From Anaeramoeba flamelloides (lineage: Eukaryota > Metamonada > Anaeramoebidae), in NCBI GenBank assembly GCA_027625915.1, contig JANTQA010000032.1, forward strand, positions 8,122,001-8,186,000: a stretch of DNA of 64,000 bases, written 5' to 3'. Position numbers and translations under genes: made by a program. The notes under the pieces were generated by a model. It did not search any database. It saw nothing but the letters and a program-made list of their open reading frames with translations, and was not told where the DNA came from. Shown here piece by piece: positions 24,039-36,770 of the stretch (the stretch's first letter is position 1; the number at the start of each line of letters is the position of its first letter).

Positions 24039-24620
24039 CTCGCCTTATATAATAAATTGAAAAAAAAAATAATATCCTTTTATATTCAGAACAACAAATA
24101 ATTAAATCTGGTTTGTAATTAACTTTTTAATCATTCAAAATAGATAAAAACCTGATATTTTAAAAACCTGATATAAAAAAAAATCAAACCAAAAACTTTA
24201 AAAAAGAAAGTTATAATTTTTGAAATGAGCAATATCGATTTTTTATTAGTGGACTTTTACTAAAAAAAAGTTTACTTCAAGGAGTTTTTTTACTAATAAT
24301 TAAATTCATTTTAAAAGAATTTCGATCTTCTCAATTTTGAAAGTGATTATTTTGTCTTTTCAAATATTTTTTTTTATAAAACATGATTTTTTGCAAAAAA
24401 AGAAAAAAAAAGAAAAATTTGAAAAAAAAAAAAAAGAAACAAAAATTAGAAAAAGCTAAAAGAAAAACTTTGCAAAATTAGAAAAAATGATTCTCATCAA
24501 AAAATTTGAAAATATTTTTTTGTAAAGTACATGAGATAAACCCCCAAAAAAACTTCAATTAACATTATAAAGTAAGTCAAAATGATTGAAAAATAGTTGA
24601 TATAATTCAAAAATTTTTTT
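24039..24620. repeat. ~600 bp dispersed repeat (copy 2)
   Basis: Same block order as 4268-4900, including 'aataaattgaaaaaaaaa' at the start and 'aaacctgatatttta' at 24147. Decayed. Confidence 0.6.
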
Positions 24621-26354
24621 TTGAATAATAACTCTTATTTCCGATTTTTTTGAAAATCGAAAACAAGAATAGAAAACTCAATTGTATTTTAATAAGAATT
24701 TTAGGGTAATCTTGGAAAGAATGTATATTTTTTTTATGTAATACATAAATAAGAGACAAATTGAATTATTCTCAGAAATCTATAAACAGTATTTTTGATT
24801 TTCTATCTTTTAATAGTTTTATTTGAAGATTGATTTTAATTTACATATTTGAAAATAAATTTTCAACACATTTTAGGAAATAACTTGATTATATATATAT
24901 ATCTATTTATTTATATTTATATGACTTAGAAATCGGGGATAATGTACTTTTTGCCCAAATCTCAAAATCTATTTATAATCAAAAAAAAAAAAAAAGCGAT
25001 ATTTAGCATAGTCAATTTTTTGTTAGAATGGTAGTGTAGGTCAAGTTAATAGAACCAGAAAGAAGGTAAAAATAAAAAATGTTTTCATCGATCATGTTTA
25101 CCACTCATAATTAAAAACAAATTTTATTCACCATTTCTCACTTTATTTTTTTTATGAACTCATATTTCGCTTTTGTACAGAGGGGGTTGCACACACCCAA
25201 TGGTAAACAAAAACTTGAGTGCTCTCACTTTTCAAGAACTGTAAAGGTAACCTAAAATTTCATAATCCATTTTTAGAAGAATAAAAGTCCTCTAATCAAC
25301 CTGAATTACCTAAAGTATTCCAACTTCTAGACTCATTATTTCTTCAGTGTCATTTAAAAAGAACCAAATGAATCCTTTTACTTCTTGAATTGTTTTATTT
25401 ATTGCTCAAACAATAGCTAATTTTAGTACATCATCACCGGACTCAAATCACATTTTAAAATTTTTTTTGAAATTTATTTTGTTAATTTTCAAAAACAAGT
25501 CCCATTCCATTCATTCCTCATTAAATGATAAAACTTTTGTTTTGAAACTGATCAGCTTAAAAATTTTTTTATGAGAAAAAAATTACACATTGCAAAGTTG
25601 GTATTTTTGAAAAAAATATGTTTGAAAAAGGTAAAGCACTTCATTTAAAAATTAAAGGATTGCTTTATTGAACAAAATACCCAAAAGAAAATAAAAATAA
25701 AATAGTACTGACATTCATAAGTAAGACATATTTTATTTTATTTTTTTTTTCTATTTTTATAAGCCTTGATATTTGAATTTAAAACAATCTCTTTATAGCC
25801 ATATCTACACAATATTCTTTTAAGCAATATTTTAAATATGAAACAAAATATATATTCACTTTAATAGGTTTTTCTAATAATTGAGACTTTATTTAGACTT
25901 TTTTACAAATAATTAATTTAAATTGGGGCATCTGTAAACTTATGGCTACATACTAAAAATTTATAATTCAAAATTACTTTACCTATCAAATGTTCAAAGT
26001 TTTTTTTATTTTATTCAATTGTTTTGTAACTTTCAAAAAATAAAAAAGAAAAAAATAAACTGTTAATTAAATTATAAAATAAAAAAAAAAAAAAAAAATG
26101 TGTTTCATAAATTTTATTTTCTGCAAAAGAACAAATTAATATTTTCCATAAAAAAATAAAAACAATTTCTAAATGCTCATTTCATTTAAGATCTAAAAAT
26201 GTTAGGTTTTTACTTTTTCTAAAGCATAATATCGTAATAATTAACAAGAAAAATAAAAAATTTCGAAAAATTTCATCTTTACAAAATTGTAAAAAGACAA
26301 TCGTTAGATATCAAAAAATAATAAATAAATAATTGACTGGTCTTCATTTAATGT

Positions 26355-27170
26355 TTATTTTGTTTCTTTTTCGTCCTTTTCGATTTCTATTTCTATTTTC
26401 TTTTCCTTTTCTTCTTGATTTTTACTTTTATTTTGAATTTCTACTTTGGTCTTGTTATTGTTCTCTAAAAGATTTTGTTTTGATGATTGAATAAAATTCA
26501 AATTTTCAAACTGTTTATGAAAGGATTCGAGTTCCTTTTCATTGATATTTTTGAGTTGAATGTTTTTTTTTGGATCAGTATTTTGTGAATCAATAATAGT
26601 TTCTTCCTTATATTTTTTCTCGTTGTATTGTCTTTTCCTCAGAATTTTTTCACTTTTTTTCCCATTTTCCATTCTTTTTTCATGACAAATTTCTTGTATC
26701 TTCTTTTCTCCTGACTTGCCCATTGAATAATATTTTTTTGAAGAAAATTGATAATAGTTTGTCTTTTTTTCATTTTCATTTTCATTTTCTTCTTTTTCCT
26801 TTTCCTTTTCTTTTTCTTTTTCTTTTTCGTTTTCTATTACTTCTTCTTTTTCTTTTTCTATTAACCTTTCTTTTGATTGATCTTTTTTATTACTTTTTTC
26901 TTCTTCAGATTCGTCTTCAAAATTCCAAAAATTCTGGAAAGTACTTTCCATTTGAGAAACAAAATCACCAAAGTAATTGTTCTCAATTCCTCTTCTGTTT
27001 CTTTGTATTTGCTGTTCATGGTTGAAACGATTTCTGTAATTGTTCATTCCAAAATATTTCTCAAAAATTTCGCTTTCACTATCACTCTCGCTTTCGCTTG
27101 TTACAAAAAAGTGATTATTGAAAAAGCTTGGATATGTTGAAAATCTTGGTAAAAAGAATTTGGTTAACAT
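26355..27170 (-). CDS. Divergent Mlf1/MLF-family protein
   Basis: Single exon, 271 aa, ATG at 27168-27170, TAA at 26355-26357. After an N-terminal MLTKFFLPRFSTYPSFFNNH and a short acidic/serine stretch (SESESDSESE), there is an asparagine- and arginine-rich segment, an acidic patch, and a long [18 protein letters not shown] insert (about residues 111-136). The part YYQFSSKKYYSMGKSGEKKI to LKNINEKELESFHKQFENL follows the order of the myeloid leukemia factor domain: SSS..YS, a G-rich turn, the basic ETRK region, then NLDE.EA..F..W. The terminal tryptophan is not conserved. MLF proteins are chaperone- and nucleus-associated adaptors; no catalytic role is expected. A short frame at 27211-27426 on the same strand is probably leader sequence. 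Assignment rests on pattern order rather than strong identity. Confidence 0.65.
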   Translation of the reverse strand: MLTKFFLPRFSTYPSFFNNHFFVTSESESDSESEIFEKYFGMNNYRNRFNHEQQIQRNRRGIENNYFGDFVSQMESTFQNFWNFEDESEEEKSNKKDQSKERLIEKEKEEVIENEKEKEKEKEKEKEENENENEKKTNYYQFSSKKYYSMGKSGEKKIQEICHEKRMENGKKSEKILRKRQYNEKKYKEETIIDSQNTDPKKNIQLKNINEKELESFHKQFENLNFIQSSKQNLLENNNKTKVEIQNKSKNQEEKEKKIEIEIEKDEKETK

Positions 27171-28439
27171 GACAAGTGTTTGGTTGAGTTTATTAAGTTA
27201 TTTTTAGGATTTATAAAAATAAGTAAAATATAAAAATGAATTGATTTTTGATTTGCAACCTTTTATACTTTTTTGAAAAAGAAAAAGTGATGAATAATTT
27301 GATCCCTTCTTTTTCTTTAAATCCCAGATCACAAAGGAAAAGTGAATTGGAAATTGAGAAATGGGTTTGTTTTGTTTCCTTGATATTTTTTGTTTCAGTT
27401 TGAATTACTTTTGAATGAAGATTCATCAGATCCGATTTTTCATTTAAAAAATTTGTGTTGCAATTTATTCAATGTTTTTTGATTGTTTTTTGTTTACTAA
27501 GGTTGTGAGTTATTTGGGTCACATTTCCTATTCATCAGATCTTAGCATTGAATAAATAAAAGAAAAAAAATTGTGATCAGAAAAAAAGAGTTTTTTTGCG
27601 AGTCAGAAAATTTCGAAAAAATGATCATTTTTTTGAATTTTCACACAACAAGAATAGTCCAAAAATTTTATTGACTTTTTTTGGTTCACAACACTTGATT
27701 TTTTCCAAGTTGTTCCAAATTTTGTAATGAATTACAAGATCAAAATTCAATACTGAGAAATTCAAACAAAAATCTGAAAATTTTTTATTCATTTTCCATT
27801 ATACAAATTTGTTTTACACAAGCTTTGAATTAATACATTATAAATGTTTAAATGTGAAGAAACTTTGTAAAATTGACTTGACTTTCAAAAGATTCGTTCT
27901 CTTGAGTTGTTTTATTTGTTGAGTTCATTGATTTCAAAAATGGAAATTGAACAAAAAATTTAATAAAATAAATATGAATTTATCAGTAACTTTCAATTTA
28001 AAAGTTTTTACAATTCAAACTTTTAAAAACATGTAATTTAAACAACTTACCACTTTTAGATTTACTTTAAAAACAGTTTCAGGTTATTGAAAGTTAACAA
28101 ATATATTTCTTTTCGATAACTTTCAAAAATTTCAATTAAATTCAAAAGGTGATCTTTTGTTAATTATTATTTTTTATCCCTTTTTTTGGCCTGGAAAAGT
28201 TTGTTTCAAGTATTTGTAATTTAAAAAAATATAAAAGAATATCAGAGACTAAAATCTTTTAGACTGTCATTTTGAAAGTCCGAAAAAGTCTTGAAAGTAT
28301 TTGTATGGATTGTTCTATTCTTTTCGTGTTAAAAACAATTAACTTTTTTCAAATTCCGGTAAATTGAATAATAAAAAGATCAAAATTTTCACTCAAATTT
28401 CCATAAAAAACATAATCTCAAGAATTAATATAAATCATC

Positions 28440-28610
28440 AAAGTTCACCAATTCTAAAAGGGAAATTGATAATTTAAGCTGATTTTAAGAATTAAAAAAT
28501 TTACAAAGTTACAACTGATTTCTTAATTACAATTTTGGAAAGCGATTAAAAATTATAAACCATTTATTTTGCGACAAATAGTAATTAAACTTTGTAAAAT
28601 AATGATAAAC
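28440..28610. repeat. Dispersed repeat shared with 17700-17900
   Basis: Common blocks 'attgataatttaagctga', 'ttttggaaagc' and 'catttattttgcgacaaatagta'. Class unknown. Confidence 0.45.
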
Positions 28611-29455
28611 TTGATTTAATTTTTATATGGGTTATACTTAGATATTGTTTTTTTCTTGTATCAAAAAATAGCAAATTTTTATTTCAATTCAAAAACAATT
28701 CTATCAACAAAATTATTAATTTTCATGTAATCATAAAGTATTTTTGAAATGAATCATCATTTATTTTGTAAATATAGCTCTTACATTTCTTTAGGTCTTT
28801 AGAGGTTCCTTATATCTATAGATCTTTAATTTTTTTGGCAATATAAAGAGTTTTTAATCATTGTTATTTTTTGTTAGATTGTAAATATAATATCATAAAT
28901 AAGTAGTGAAGAGTGGCATTGATTTAATAGAAAATTCTTAAAATTTTAATCTGTTGTATTGAAAACCTAAGAATTTCTCATATATTTTTGCATTTGTATC
29001 TTATTTTCCAGATTGAAATGCCAACTTGGTATCTTATTTTGCTTGGGTTTTGTTGATTATTATTGGAGAATGTGATTTATATTTAAAATTGTGGTGATTT
29101 TTTTTTATATCTATCATCAAATAAGTTGAAATATTTTTGAGTTTTTTCTAAAAATAATTAATTTCTGAAATATTTGATGAACTAATACTGATTTAAACAT
29201 TTATAATTTTTCTCCATTGACTAGTATTCCTAGTATTATTAATTATCTTTTGATTTTTTTACAATTGTCTTTTAACCTTTGCAAAGTTTTTTTTTTGTAA
29301 ATTTTTCTTTTTTCTAAAGCCAAAATACTACTTATTCTATTTCTGGTTTCAGGTTTTATTTTCAAGTTTTGTTATTATTTGGATTCATTCCAAATTCTTG
29401 GATAATTTTAAAAATTAATATTAACTTTTTATAAATTTCCAGAATAATTTATTTA

Positions 29456-29475
29456 ATATATATATATATATATAT
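29456..29475. repeat. TA microsatellite
   Basis: About ten TA units. Confidence 0.85.
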
Positions 29476-30124
29476 TAATTCTTCAATACCAGATATTGTT
29501 AACTTAAATAATTCATGAAAAGATCATTTCTATGTTGTAAAGTATGAATTTATAAGGTGGTTATATTCTTATCTACAATAAAATCTCATTCCAAATGTAT
29601 ATCAATATTCCAATCTACTTTTTATTTAGAATTATTCAATTACACATAAAAAAATCATTTAAAATAAAAAAATACCAAATAAATAAATTTCGATTACAAA
29701 TTTCAATTTATAGCTTGAAATTATTAAACAATCTGTAAAAAAAAAATATTGAATTTCAATTATAATTGTTAAACTTTAGTGAAAGTTCTAATTTTCAAAT
29801 ATTTTTTGACTTGATTTTTCTCGGATCAATCCAGATCTCTGAAATTGAAATTATTCGAATTGAATTAAGACCTATTGTTCGACTCTTGGGGCAAATTTCA
29901 TACAAATAGGAAAAATCAGAGTAACAAAAAAGTAAAAAAAAATCCATTTTTATCAATAATATGAATTAAAATATCAAATTTGAAAAATTGAACAATCCCA
30001 AATTTTGGTTTTAATCTGATGTTTTAGATCTTATTCTAATCCAAATAATCAATCTAATTTTTCGAATTTATTATTAGTTTTTCAATGGTTGGATAAATAT
30101 GTAAACAATATTTAAAATAAGTAC

Positions 30125-30655
30125 TTTAAGTACTACGTTCCCACCCTTGAGTGTGTTGAGGAATTGTGTTATTTCACTTTCGCTTCTCAAAAAAATTTTT
30201 CACACAGAAGAAATTGGACAAAAAAAAAAAAAAAAACCTTTTTTTGTCATCTTTACTTTTTCACAAAGACTATTTTTCTTTGTTATTCAATGAAAAGGAA
30301 AATTGAAAATAACAAAAAAAATAATTGTAAAAAATTGCTTTTGCGCATTTTCAAGTCCATTTCAAATTTGAGAACATTTCAAACTTGTAAAAGCAAATTT
30401 AAAAAATATGTAGAACAGCTCTAGAAAATAGTGTGAGTTCTGAAAGTTGAAATGGGAATTCTAAAATATTAAAATCAAAATTTTGTATGATCTAACAAGG
30501 TAAAAATTGTTAAAATTGTAAAAATTTCACATTTTTTCTAAAAGAAATTCTCCTTGGACAAATATTACTTGGATTACATAACTTATTCAAGGGTGATTTT
30601 ATTAATTATTTCACTGTTTTCACCTAAAAACGTAGTCCTTAACTACCTGAACTAT
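30125..30655. mobile_element. Possible decayed TIR unit, ~530 bp
   Basis: Left TACTTTAAGTACTACGTT and right AACGTAGTCCTTAACTACC are imperfect inverted matches, and the adjoining 'gtgttatttcac' is matched by 'ttatttcactgt' on the inverse arm. Only one copy was seen, so confidence is low. Confidence 0.35.
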
Positions 30656-30677
30656 TTTTTTCTACTTGTAACCATCT

Positions 30678-31099
30678 GGGAAAAAAAGTAAAACAGGAAA
30701 AAAAAGTTCAATACGATTATTAATTAGGAACATTACTGAAAATTCAAAGTAAACTCGATGAAAAAAAGAATAAATAAATAAATAAAGACAAAATGGTGGA
30801 TTAAAATCAACAAAACATTTTTTTTAATACTATCTTTTGGTCTGGACTTTTCTTTTGATTGATCAATTTGAAAATTTGTTCAAAAAATTGACTATTTTTG
30901 AGATCTCCAAAACCACATAAACAATTTCGATAAATCAAGTAGATTTATATGGTGTTTCACTTTTTTTCCACAATTGTAATAAGTTATTATTTGAAGTTAA
31001 TTGGTTTCCTCTGTTAATTGATTTTACTTTTCAGTTTCTATTAAGGTTCCCAATTAAAAACTACAGTTAAACTTTTATCCTGTTTCACTTTTTTTACCC
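30678..31099. mobile_element. ~420 bp TIR family (best copy)
   Basis: Ends GGGAAAAAAAGTAAAACAGG and, inverted, CTGTTTCACTTTTTTTACCC. Related copies occur at about 2133-2470, 18205-18675 and 36771-37190. No coding capacity. It ends about 375 bp before the PRMT5 start. Confidence 0.75.
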
Positions 31100-31474
31100 T
31101 AATGTTCAAACCTTTTTTACTATTTTTTCAGAAAAGGTAATTGAAAAAAGTAAAATGAAGCGAAAAGATTTTCCCGTTTCATGTCTAAATTCAAGGAATC
31201 AATTGTCAAGGAATTGTCTTGTCAATAATATCGTAACTCTATTAATATCCTGAATATCATTTTTGATTCTTGGCTTTCCGAAAGAACATCCCATTTAAAT
31301 CTCAAATATCGTATTCCAAAACGTTTTATAGTGTGAAACAACTAGCGTGTCAAGAATTTGCTTCAACAAAAGAGGAAAGTTTAAAGAGATGATAGCGATC
31401 ATGAAAAATCCCACCTTTTTCACTCTTTGGTTCGAATCATTTTTTTCAAAAGCAAACTATCAAAAAATTATTCA

Positions 31475-33655
31475 ATGACCAACATATTTTTGGGCTATCT
31501 ACCACACAGGATTGAAGATCTTTCCTTAATTTTAAGTTCTCAGATCTCACGGTTTCAATACAATTGTGTTGTCACTGATTTAGATCTTATTGAAGGACCA
31601 TTCACAAAAACAAAAAATCTGGAAAAATCCGAATCTTTTTGCAATTATATCATCGGTTTAACATCCAAAAACTCGACGAACAATCTCAAAACGTTATTGT
31701 CTGAACTTGAGTTTGCCAATTTTTTGGGAATTCACCACGTGATACTCCGATCGCCTTCTTTTTGTAATTATGATAAGGAATTTGAAGAATCTTATGTCAA
31801 GCCCTTGCTAGGGAATTTTAACCCAAAAGAACAAAATCAAATGGACATCGAAACAAACGAAGAAAGCAATGAACAGGAAAAAGAAAAACAAAAACAAAAA
31901 CAAAAGAAAAAAGAAAAAGAAAAAGAAAAAGAACAAAAAGAATTTGTTAATTATGCACGAAATATCGCAAAAATGTTTGACAAGTTTACGTCATTGAATA
32001 TTTCTTTATCGGTCCCAATTGAAGACAAAAGATCATGGGAATTTTGGTTAATGGTCAAATCCTTTAGTGACTCACCACTATTGTTAAGACTCAATCTTGT
32101 TTTAAGCGACACGCTACCGAAGAGAAAATTAACCGAATTATGGAAATCGTGCAAGCCACAATACATTACTCTTGCTATTTCATCTTTCGTAACAAACAAA
32201 AAAGGGTTTAGTATTCTTCCAAAACAATTTTCTTCTTTAATTGATGAATTTATTCAAGAAGGTTGTGGTATAATTATTGAGTGTGAAAATGAAGTTGAAG
32301 ATTATCAATTACAACAACTAAAACAGAAACAAAAACAGAAACAAAAACAAAAACAGGAAACAAAACAAATCAGTCTTAATCTAAATAAAATAATAAGCCA
32401 AACAAATACAACCCAAAATAGTGATGAAGAAAATAATAACACTAACAATTCTCTGAATAATTATGAAGATGAAAATTATTCTGATCAATTTGGAAATTTT
32501 TCAGAAAGTCTCAACAAAGTCTTATATTTAAGGCACTTGGGTAATAAACTACCAAAAATTTCCAAATTTAAAAAATCACTTCAAGAATTTTCAGATGTAT
32601 TACAAGATCCTTTACAGCCACTTCAAAATAATTTGTCTTCGTATATCTATTCTGTATTCGAAAAAGATATAACAAAATATGAAGTTTATGAAAAAGCTAT
32701 TTATTTGGCATTAATTGATTTGTCAAAAAAGAGAAATGAAAATGAAAATGAAAAAAATATAGATCAACCAATTAGTGTTGCCATTGCCGGGGCAGGAAGA
32801 GGCCCAATTGTTAAAAGAGCAATTAAAGCATCTCTGAAAAGCAATATTCAAATCAATCTATATGCCATTGAAAAAAACCCATCTGCCTTAATGGTTTTAA
32901 GAAGTATCAATTGGGAAAATAATCAAGATGTGACCGTTATTGCGGGCGACATGAGAAATCTTCAAATCGACATCAAATTTGATTTAATTATAAGCGAATT
33001 ATTAGGTTCTTTTGGCGACAACGAACTATCCCCAGAATGCTTAGACGGGGTACAATTGGCGTGCCTAAAGCCTAACGGGATCATGATCCCACAAAGCTAT
33101 TCTTCCTACTTGGCGCCAGTCTCTTCATTTGGAACCTGGATCGCTCTAAAAGAGTACTCTAAATCTACTGGGAAAAATGACAATCAAAAAATGAAAAAGT
33201 GCTTCGAGTCTTCCTATGTTGTAAGATTTGGTTGCCCTCTGCTTTTGGGCGAGATAAAAAAATGTTTTGTCTTTAATCATCCCCAAGATTCTTCAATTCT
33301 GAGAAACAATTTCCAATCCAATAACCATAACCAAAGATTTTTAAAAATAAATTGGATTGCAAAGCAGGATTCTGTTTGCCATGGGTTGGCTGGTTATTTT
33401 ACGACTCAGTTATACAAAGACGTGAATTTGTCGATACACCCGGAAAGCCATACACACAAAATGGCGAGTTGGTTTCCGCTATTTTTCCCATTTTCTCAGC
33501 CAATCAAAACAACAAAAGGTCAAATTATCGAAATTTACATTTGGAGAATTGGAAATAAAAAACAGGGCGGAATGTGGTATGAATGGGTAATGTCAAAACC
33601 TTTGCAATTGCACATACACAATCCAAATGGAAGGGCCTCAAAAATTGGTTTGTAA
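31475..33655 (+). CDS. PRMT5: Protein arginine N-methyltransferase 5
   Basis: Type II arginine methyltransferase that makes symmetric dimethylarginine on Sm proteins, histones and other substrates. The first ATG is at 31475 (726 aa); the frame is open further upstream but without an ATG. The N-terminal half is a TIM-barrel-like domain (ELEFANFLGIHHVILRSPSF, FVTNKKGFSILP). Then DPLQPLQNNLSSYIYSVFEKD leads to the Rossmann domain with the SAM loop GAGRGP (about residues 438-443), the ribose-binding acid in YAIEKN, and the double-E loop SELLGSFGDNELSPECLDG (Glu about 508 and 517). The C-terminal beta-barrel ends NPNGRASKIGL, matching the family's last residues. Odd features are K/E/Q inserts near residues 133-157 and KQKQKQ near 281-296. 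Intronless. It should be active; no key residue is missing. Confidence 0.97.
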   Translation: MTNIFLGYLPHRIEDLSLILSSQISRFQYNCVVTDLDLIEGPFTKTKNLEKSESFCNYIIGLTSKNSTNNLKTLLSELEFANFLGIHHVILRSPSFCNYDKEFEESYVKPLLGNFNPKEQNQMDIETNEESNEQEKEKQKQKQKKKEKEKEKEQKEFVNYARNIAKMFDKFTSLNISLSVPIEDKRSWEFWLMVKSFSDSPLLLRLNLVLSDTLPKRKLTELWKSCKPQYITLAISSFVTNKKGFSILPKQFSSLIDEFIQEGCGIIIECENEVEDYQLQQLKQKQKQKQKQKQETKQISLNLNKIISQTNTTQNSDEENNNTNNSLNNYEDENYSDQFGNFSESLNKVLYLRHLGNKLPKISKFKKSLQEFSDVLQDPLQPLQNNLSSYIYSVFEKDITKYEVYEKAIYLALIDLSKKRNENENEKNIDQPISVAIAGAGRGPIVKRAIKASLKSNIQINLYAIEKNPSALMVLRSINWENNQDVTVIAGDMRNLQIDIKFDLIISELLGSFGDNELSPECLDGVQLACLKPNGIMIPQSYSSYLAPVSSFGTWIALKEYSKSTGKNDNQKMKKCFESSYVVRFGCPLLLGEIKKCFVFNHPQDSSILRNNFQSNNHNQRFLKINWIAKQDSVCHGLAGYFTTQLYKDVNLSIHPESHTHKMASWFPLFFPFSQPIKTTKGQIIEIYIWRIGNKKQGGMWYEWVMSKPLQLHIHNPNGRASKIGL

Positions 33656-33705
33656 AACAAAATTTTTTTTATTTATTTTTGAGTTTTTTTGAAAACAAAA
33701 ATAGC

Positions 33706-33835
33706 CATTTTAAAAAAGTGTGATCAAAAAAGTTTTTCAAAAGTATCTATAAGATAGATGACAAATGTCTTTAGAACTATTTTTTATTGATTTATTTAAA
33801 AAAACTTTTAATCACACTTTTTTTTAAATGACTTT
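33706..33835. repeat. Hairpin downstream of PRMT5
   Basis: Arms TTTTAAAAAAGTGTGATCAA and, inverted, AATCACACTTTTTTTTAAA, about 70 bp apart. It lies 50 bp after the PRMT5 stop. It could be a small foldback element or shape the transcript end. Confidence 0.6.
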
Positions 33836-33930
33836 AATTATTTTCTAAATTATTAAATAAAATAGAATTTTAAAATTTTTTTTTTTTTTATTTGTAATTG
33901 TTAATTGTATTTGTGTGTTTATTTTAATAA

Positions 33931-34534
33931 GGTATTTCCAAAAAAAATGGGCAATTTTTGTTATATTTCATTAAAAATCCTCTTTGTTCGTAGATCTATT
34001 TATTCATTAATTGACAATTCAAATTATTTGAAATATTAACATTGACTGAATTAGCATCTAAAAGTATTTATTTCGAAATATGTTTTTGTCAAAATATTTA
34101 CAAGAAATAGAAAAAAAAATGTAAAATTATTGCACTTTTTTTGGTGAAAAAAATGCACCGTCTATTCCAATTACCATCGAGTAATATTGTCAGGATACAA
34201 ATATTTTTGAAAAGGTAGAATACTCAAGATATAAGTTTTTCATTCAATTGAAAATTTTGTTGAGATTAAACAGTTGTTGAAATTCAATTTTTTTTTGATC
34301 AAAAAGAAAATTAAATTTACGAATTTTTCACAGCATAAATTTATCATTTAAAAATCGAGATCAGAAAGTTTTAATATCGTTATTTATGTAATGTCATACT
34401 AACAAACCAATGGAATTATCATCAATAATCGATAAATACTAGTTAATAATTTTGTATATTTAAATACTTTTTTGAAAAATGACTTTAATAAATATATGTT
34501 AAAATATATTTGCCCCACTTTCTTGGAAATAGCT
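33931..34534. mobile_element. ~590 bp TIR family (copy 1)
   Basis: Left end GGTATTTCCAAAAAAAATGGG; right end GCCCCACTTTCTTGGAAATA. Internal blocks 'gtaaaattattgcacttttttt' and 'aaaaatcgagatcagaaa' recur in the other copies at 43262-43820, 55602-56189, 62013-62604 (inverted) and the split copy at 48385-51039. Non-coding. Confidence 0.75.
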
Positions 34535-35695
34535 TATAAATTTTTTAATTTCTGAAAATGAGTTTAGATGATGATTTTCCTTTTAGAATTGAAAGTTGAA
34601 TCTTTTGTTTGAATTTATTGATTGGGTTTTTTTTTTGAAAAGTAGATTAATAGTTTTATTGCCTGTTAATGAAGTGTACTAAAATACCCTTTTTAAATAA
34701 AACCACTAAATACTATAATAACTCGGTCTAAAAAATCTACTTAATTTCAAAAAAATCTCAATAATTATTTCAAACTTGTAAAAATATAATTTTTTTATTT
34801 AACAAACATGTGAATAAATTTTTCCTATTTTTTTTTTTTATTAAATAAAAAAACAAGAAAAAAATTAAAATATAAAATTAAAAATTCTTCCAAAATTAAT
34901 TTTATAAAACTTGTAAAATCCGACTTATAATCTAAATAAATACTTTTTAACTTGATTGTTTCTAATCAATAATTAATAACCTAATCTTAATTCTTTTAGG
35001 TTAATTAGTAATAAACCAAATATATAAAAGCCCAATATCCTTTATTATATTATCTCTCAATTTTGTAAAGATTTTATCAAACAAATCAAATAAATTCAAA
35101 TAATAAAAAAATATTTTAAAAAAAATATATAAATAATATCAAATAACTTCTTTAAATAATAAATTTTGTTTTTTTTATCATCCTCTTGTTTGAAAAAAAA
35201 AATTACCAATCATTTAAATTTCAAGAAATTAAATAAACTATTAAAAATAAACTTAGAGACTAATTGTTTCTTGTTTTCTAAAGATGATATATTTAGTTTA
35301 TTTTTTCTTATTTTGAAAATAAAGTTAAAATTTAAAATTAATTTATTAATACATACTCTCAGAAATACTAATAGTGAGATTTCCTCAAAACAAAAATTTT
35401 TTGAAATTTTTTCTTTTTTGTGTTTGATCTAAAAATCCAAACAAAAAGGGATTTGGATCTCTTCACTGGAAATTTTAATCAGTGAAAAATATGCCTATTA
35501 CAAAATGGTAAATAATCTCTCTAAAGTTGATTAGTGGTTTGTTTAAACCGGTTGAAATATATCATTTAATAAATAACGACTCTATTAACTTTGTGAAAAT
35601 GAATAAATGTGATTTCCTAGTATTTATCAGAAAAACAAAAAAAAAAGAAAGAAAGAATGAAAAAAAAAATATTAAAATATCTATTATTCCATTAA

Positions 35696-36254
35696 GGTTT
35701 ACAATCAACTGAAGTTTGAAAAAGGATTATTTTACGTTAGATTTGATAACTTGTTATTTTTTTCTTAACTTTTTGATCTCCGATTTACTGTGGGTTTTAA
35801 TACTAGTTCAAAAAGGTAATTGTTGGCATATTATTATTTTTTTTTCCGAAATATGAATTGAAGAGTCTAAGAAGAATTGGCTGGAAGGTAAGTTAAAATA
35901 ATAATTTTTAATTTTTAGGTTTTTAATTGAGATCTTACAATTATGTAAGATTATATTTGGAGCTTTCAAAAAAATATTTTTTTTTGGTGTAATGGAGTAA
36001 AAGGAAAATTAAAAATTATCAATTGGTTAAATTAAAAATTTAAATTCTTTTTTTTTTTTTTAATACTCACTCAACTATTAGACTTAGATTCATCAATTTG
36101 ATTTTGTAAAAAAATTAATTTGAAAAATGATTTAATTGGAAGAAAATTGCCATTATCAAAATCACTACCAAGTTAAAGATCATTCACCAAAGAAATAAAA
36201 CTGGTGTCAAAATAAAATTCAAGATTTTTTTTTCCAATTCCAGAGATTGTAAAC
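35696..36254. mobile_element. 551 bp TTAA palindrome family (copy 3, decayed)
   Basis: Starts after TTAA with GGTTTACAATCAACTGAAG and ends CCAGAGATTGTAAAC. The internal order matches copies 1 and 2 with heavy divergence, so it is much older. Confidence 0.7.
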
Positions 36255-36770
36255 AACAAAAAAAACAATTTAAAAATCAAAAAAAATATATATATTACTA
36301 TTCTCAAAAAAAATTGTCAAATCAGTTTTAATTGTAAAATAGTAGAAAATTTTCTACTTTTTAATATTTTTTGACTTTTTTTTACCTTCATTTTAACAAA
36401 AAAAAACAAGTCCAATAATTACATTGGTTATTAGGATTCAAAATAGAATCCTTAACAACATATAAAACCAAAATTTAGGTATGTTCAATTTTCTAAATTT
36501 GATATTTAATCGTAAACATTGGTAAAATAGGATGATTTGAATTTTTTGATGTTAGGCTTCTTCGATTCATTTGAAATTGGCTTTAAGATTCATAAAATAG
36601 GTATTAATCAAGTTCATATATTTTACTCTGGTATATCTTTATTGATCAGTTAACACAAGGTAAAAAAAGATTTAAAATTAGATCCTTTACTACTATTTAA
36701 CTTTTAAAACCGATTTGAAAATTTTTAGTGTGAATAGTAATATATTTTTTTCCAGAACGTTTATTATAAA

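Larger units (their letters stand above)
22684..26354. other. Gene-free stretch with hairpin array, 3.7 kb
   Basis: Between the CK2 beta stop and the end of the minus-strand MLF-like gene. It holds the hairpin array (22840-23755) and a ~600 bp dispersed repeat copy (24039-24620). In 24620-26354 I see only AT-rich sequence without repeats I can pair or a coding signal. Confidence 0.55.
27171..31474. other. Gene-free stretch between MLF-like gene and PRMT5
   Basis: The two genes diverge from this region, so promoters for both should lie within it. It contains a repeat shared with 17700-17900 (28440-28610), a TA microsatellite (29456-29475), a possible weak TIR unit (30125-30655) and a ~420 bp family element (30678-31099). 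Elsewhere nothing was seen. Confidence 0.55.

Noticed and set aside
30164-30424. 86 aa frame upstream of PRMT5
   Set aside because: TTG start and K/F-rich composition from homopolymers; the only ATG gives 44 residues without family features.
31418-31450. GGTTCGAATC resembling a tRNA T-loop near the PRMT5 start
   Set aside because: No matching stems or acceptor arm around it; no cloverleaf can be drawn.
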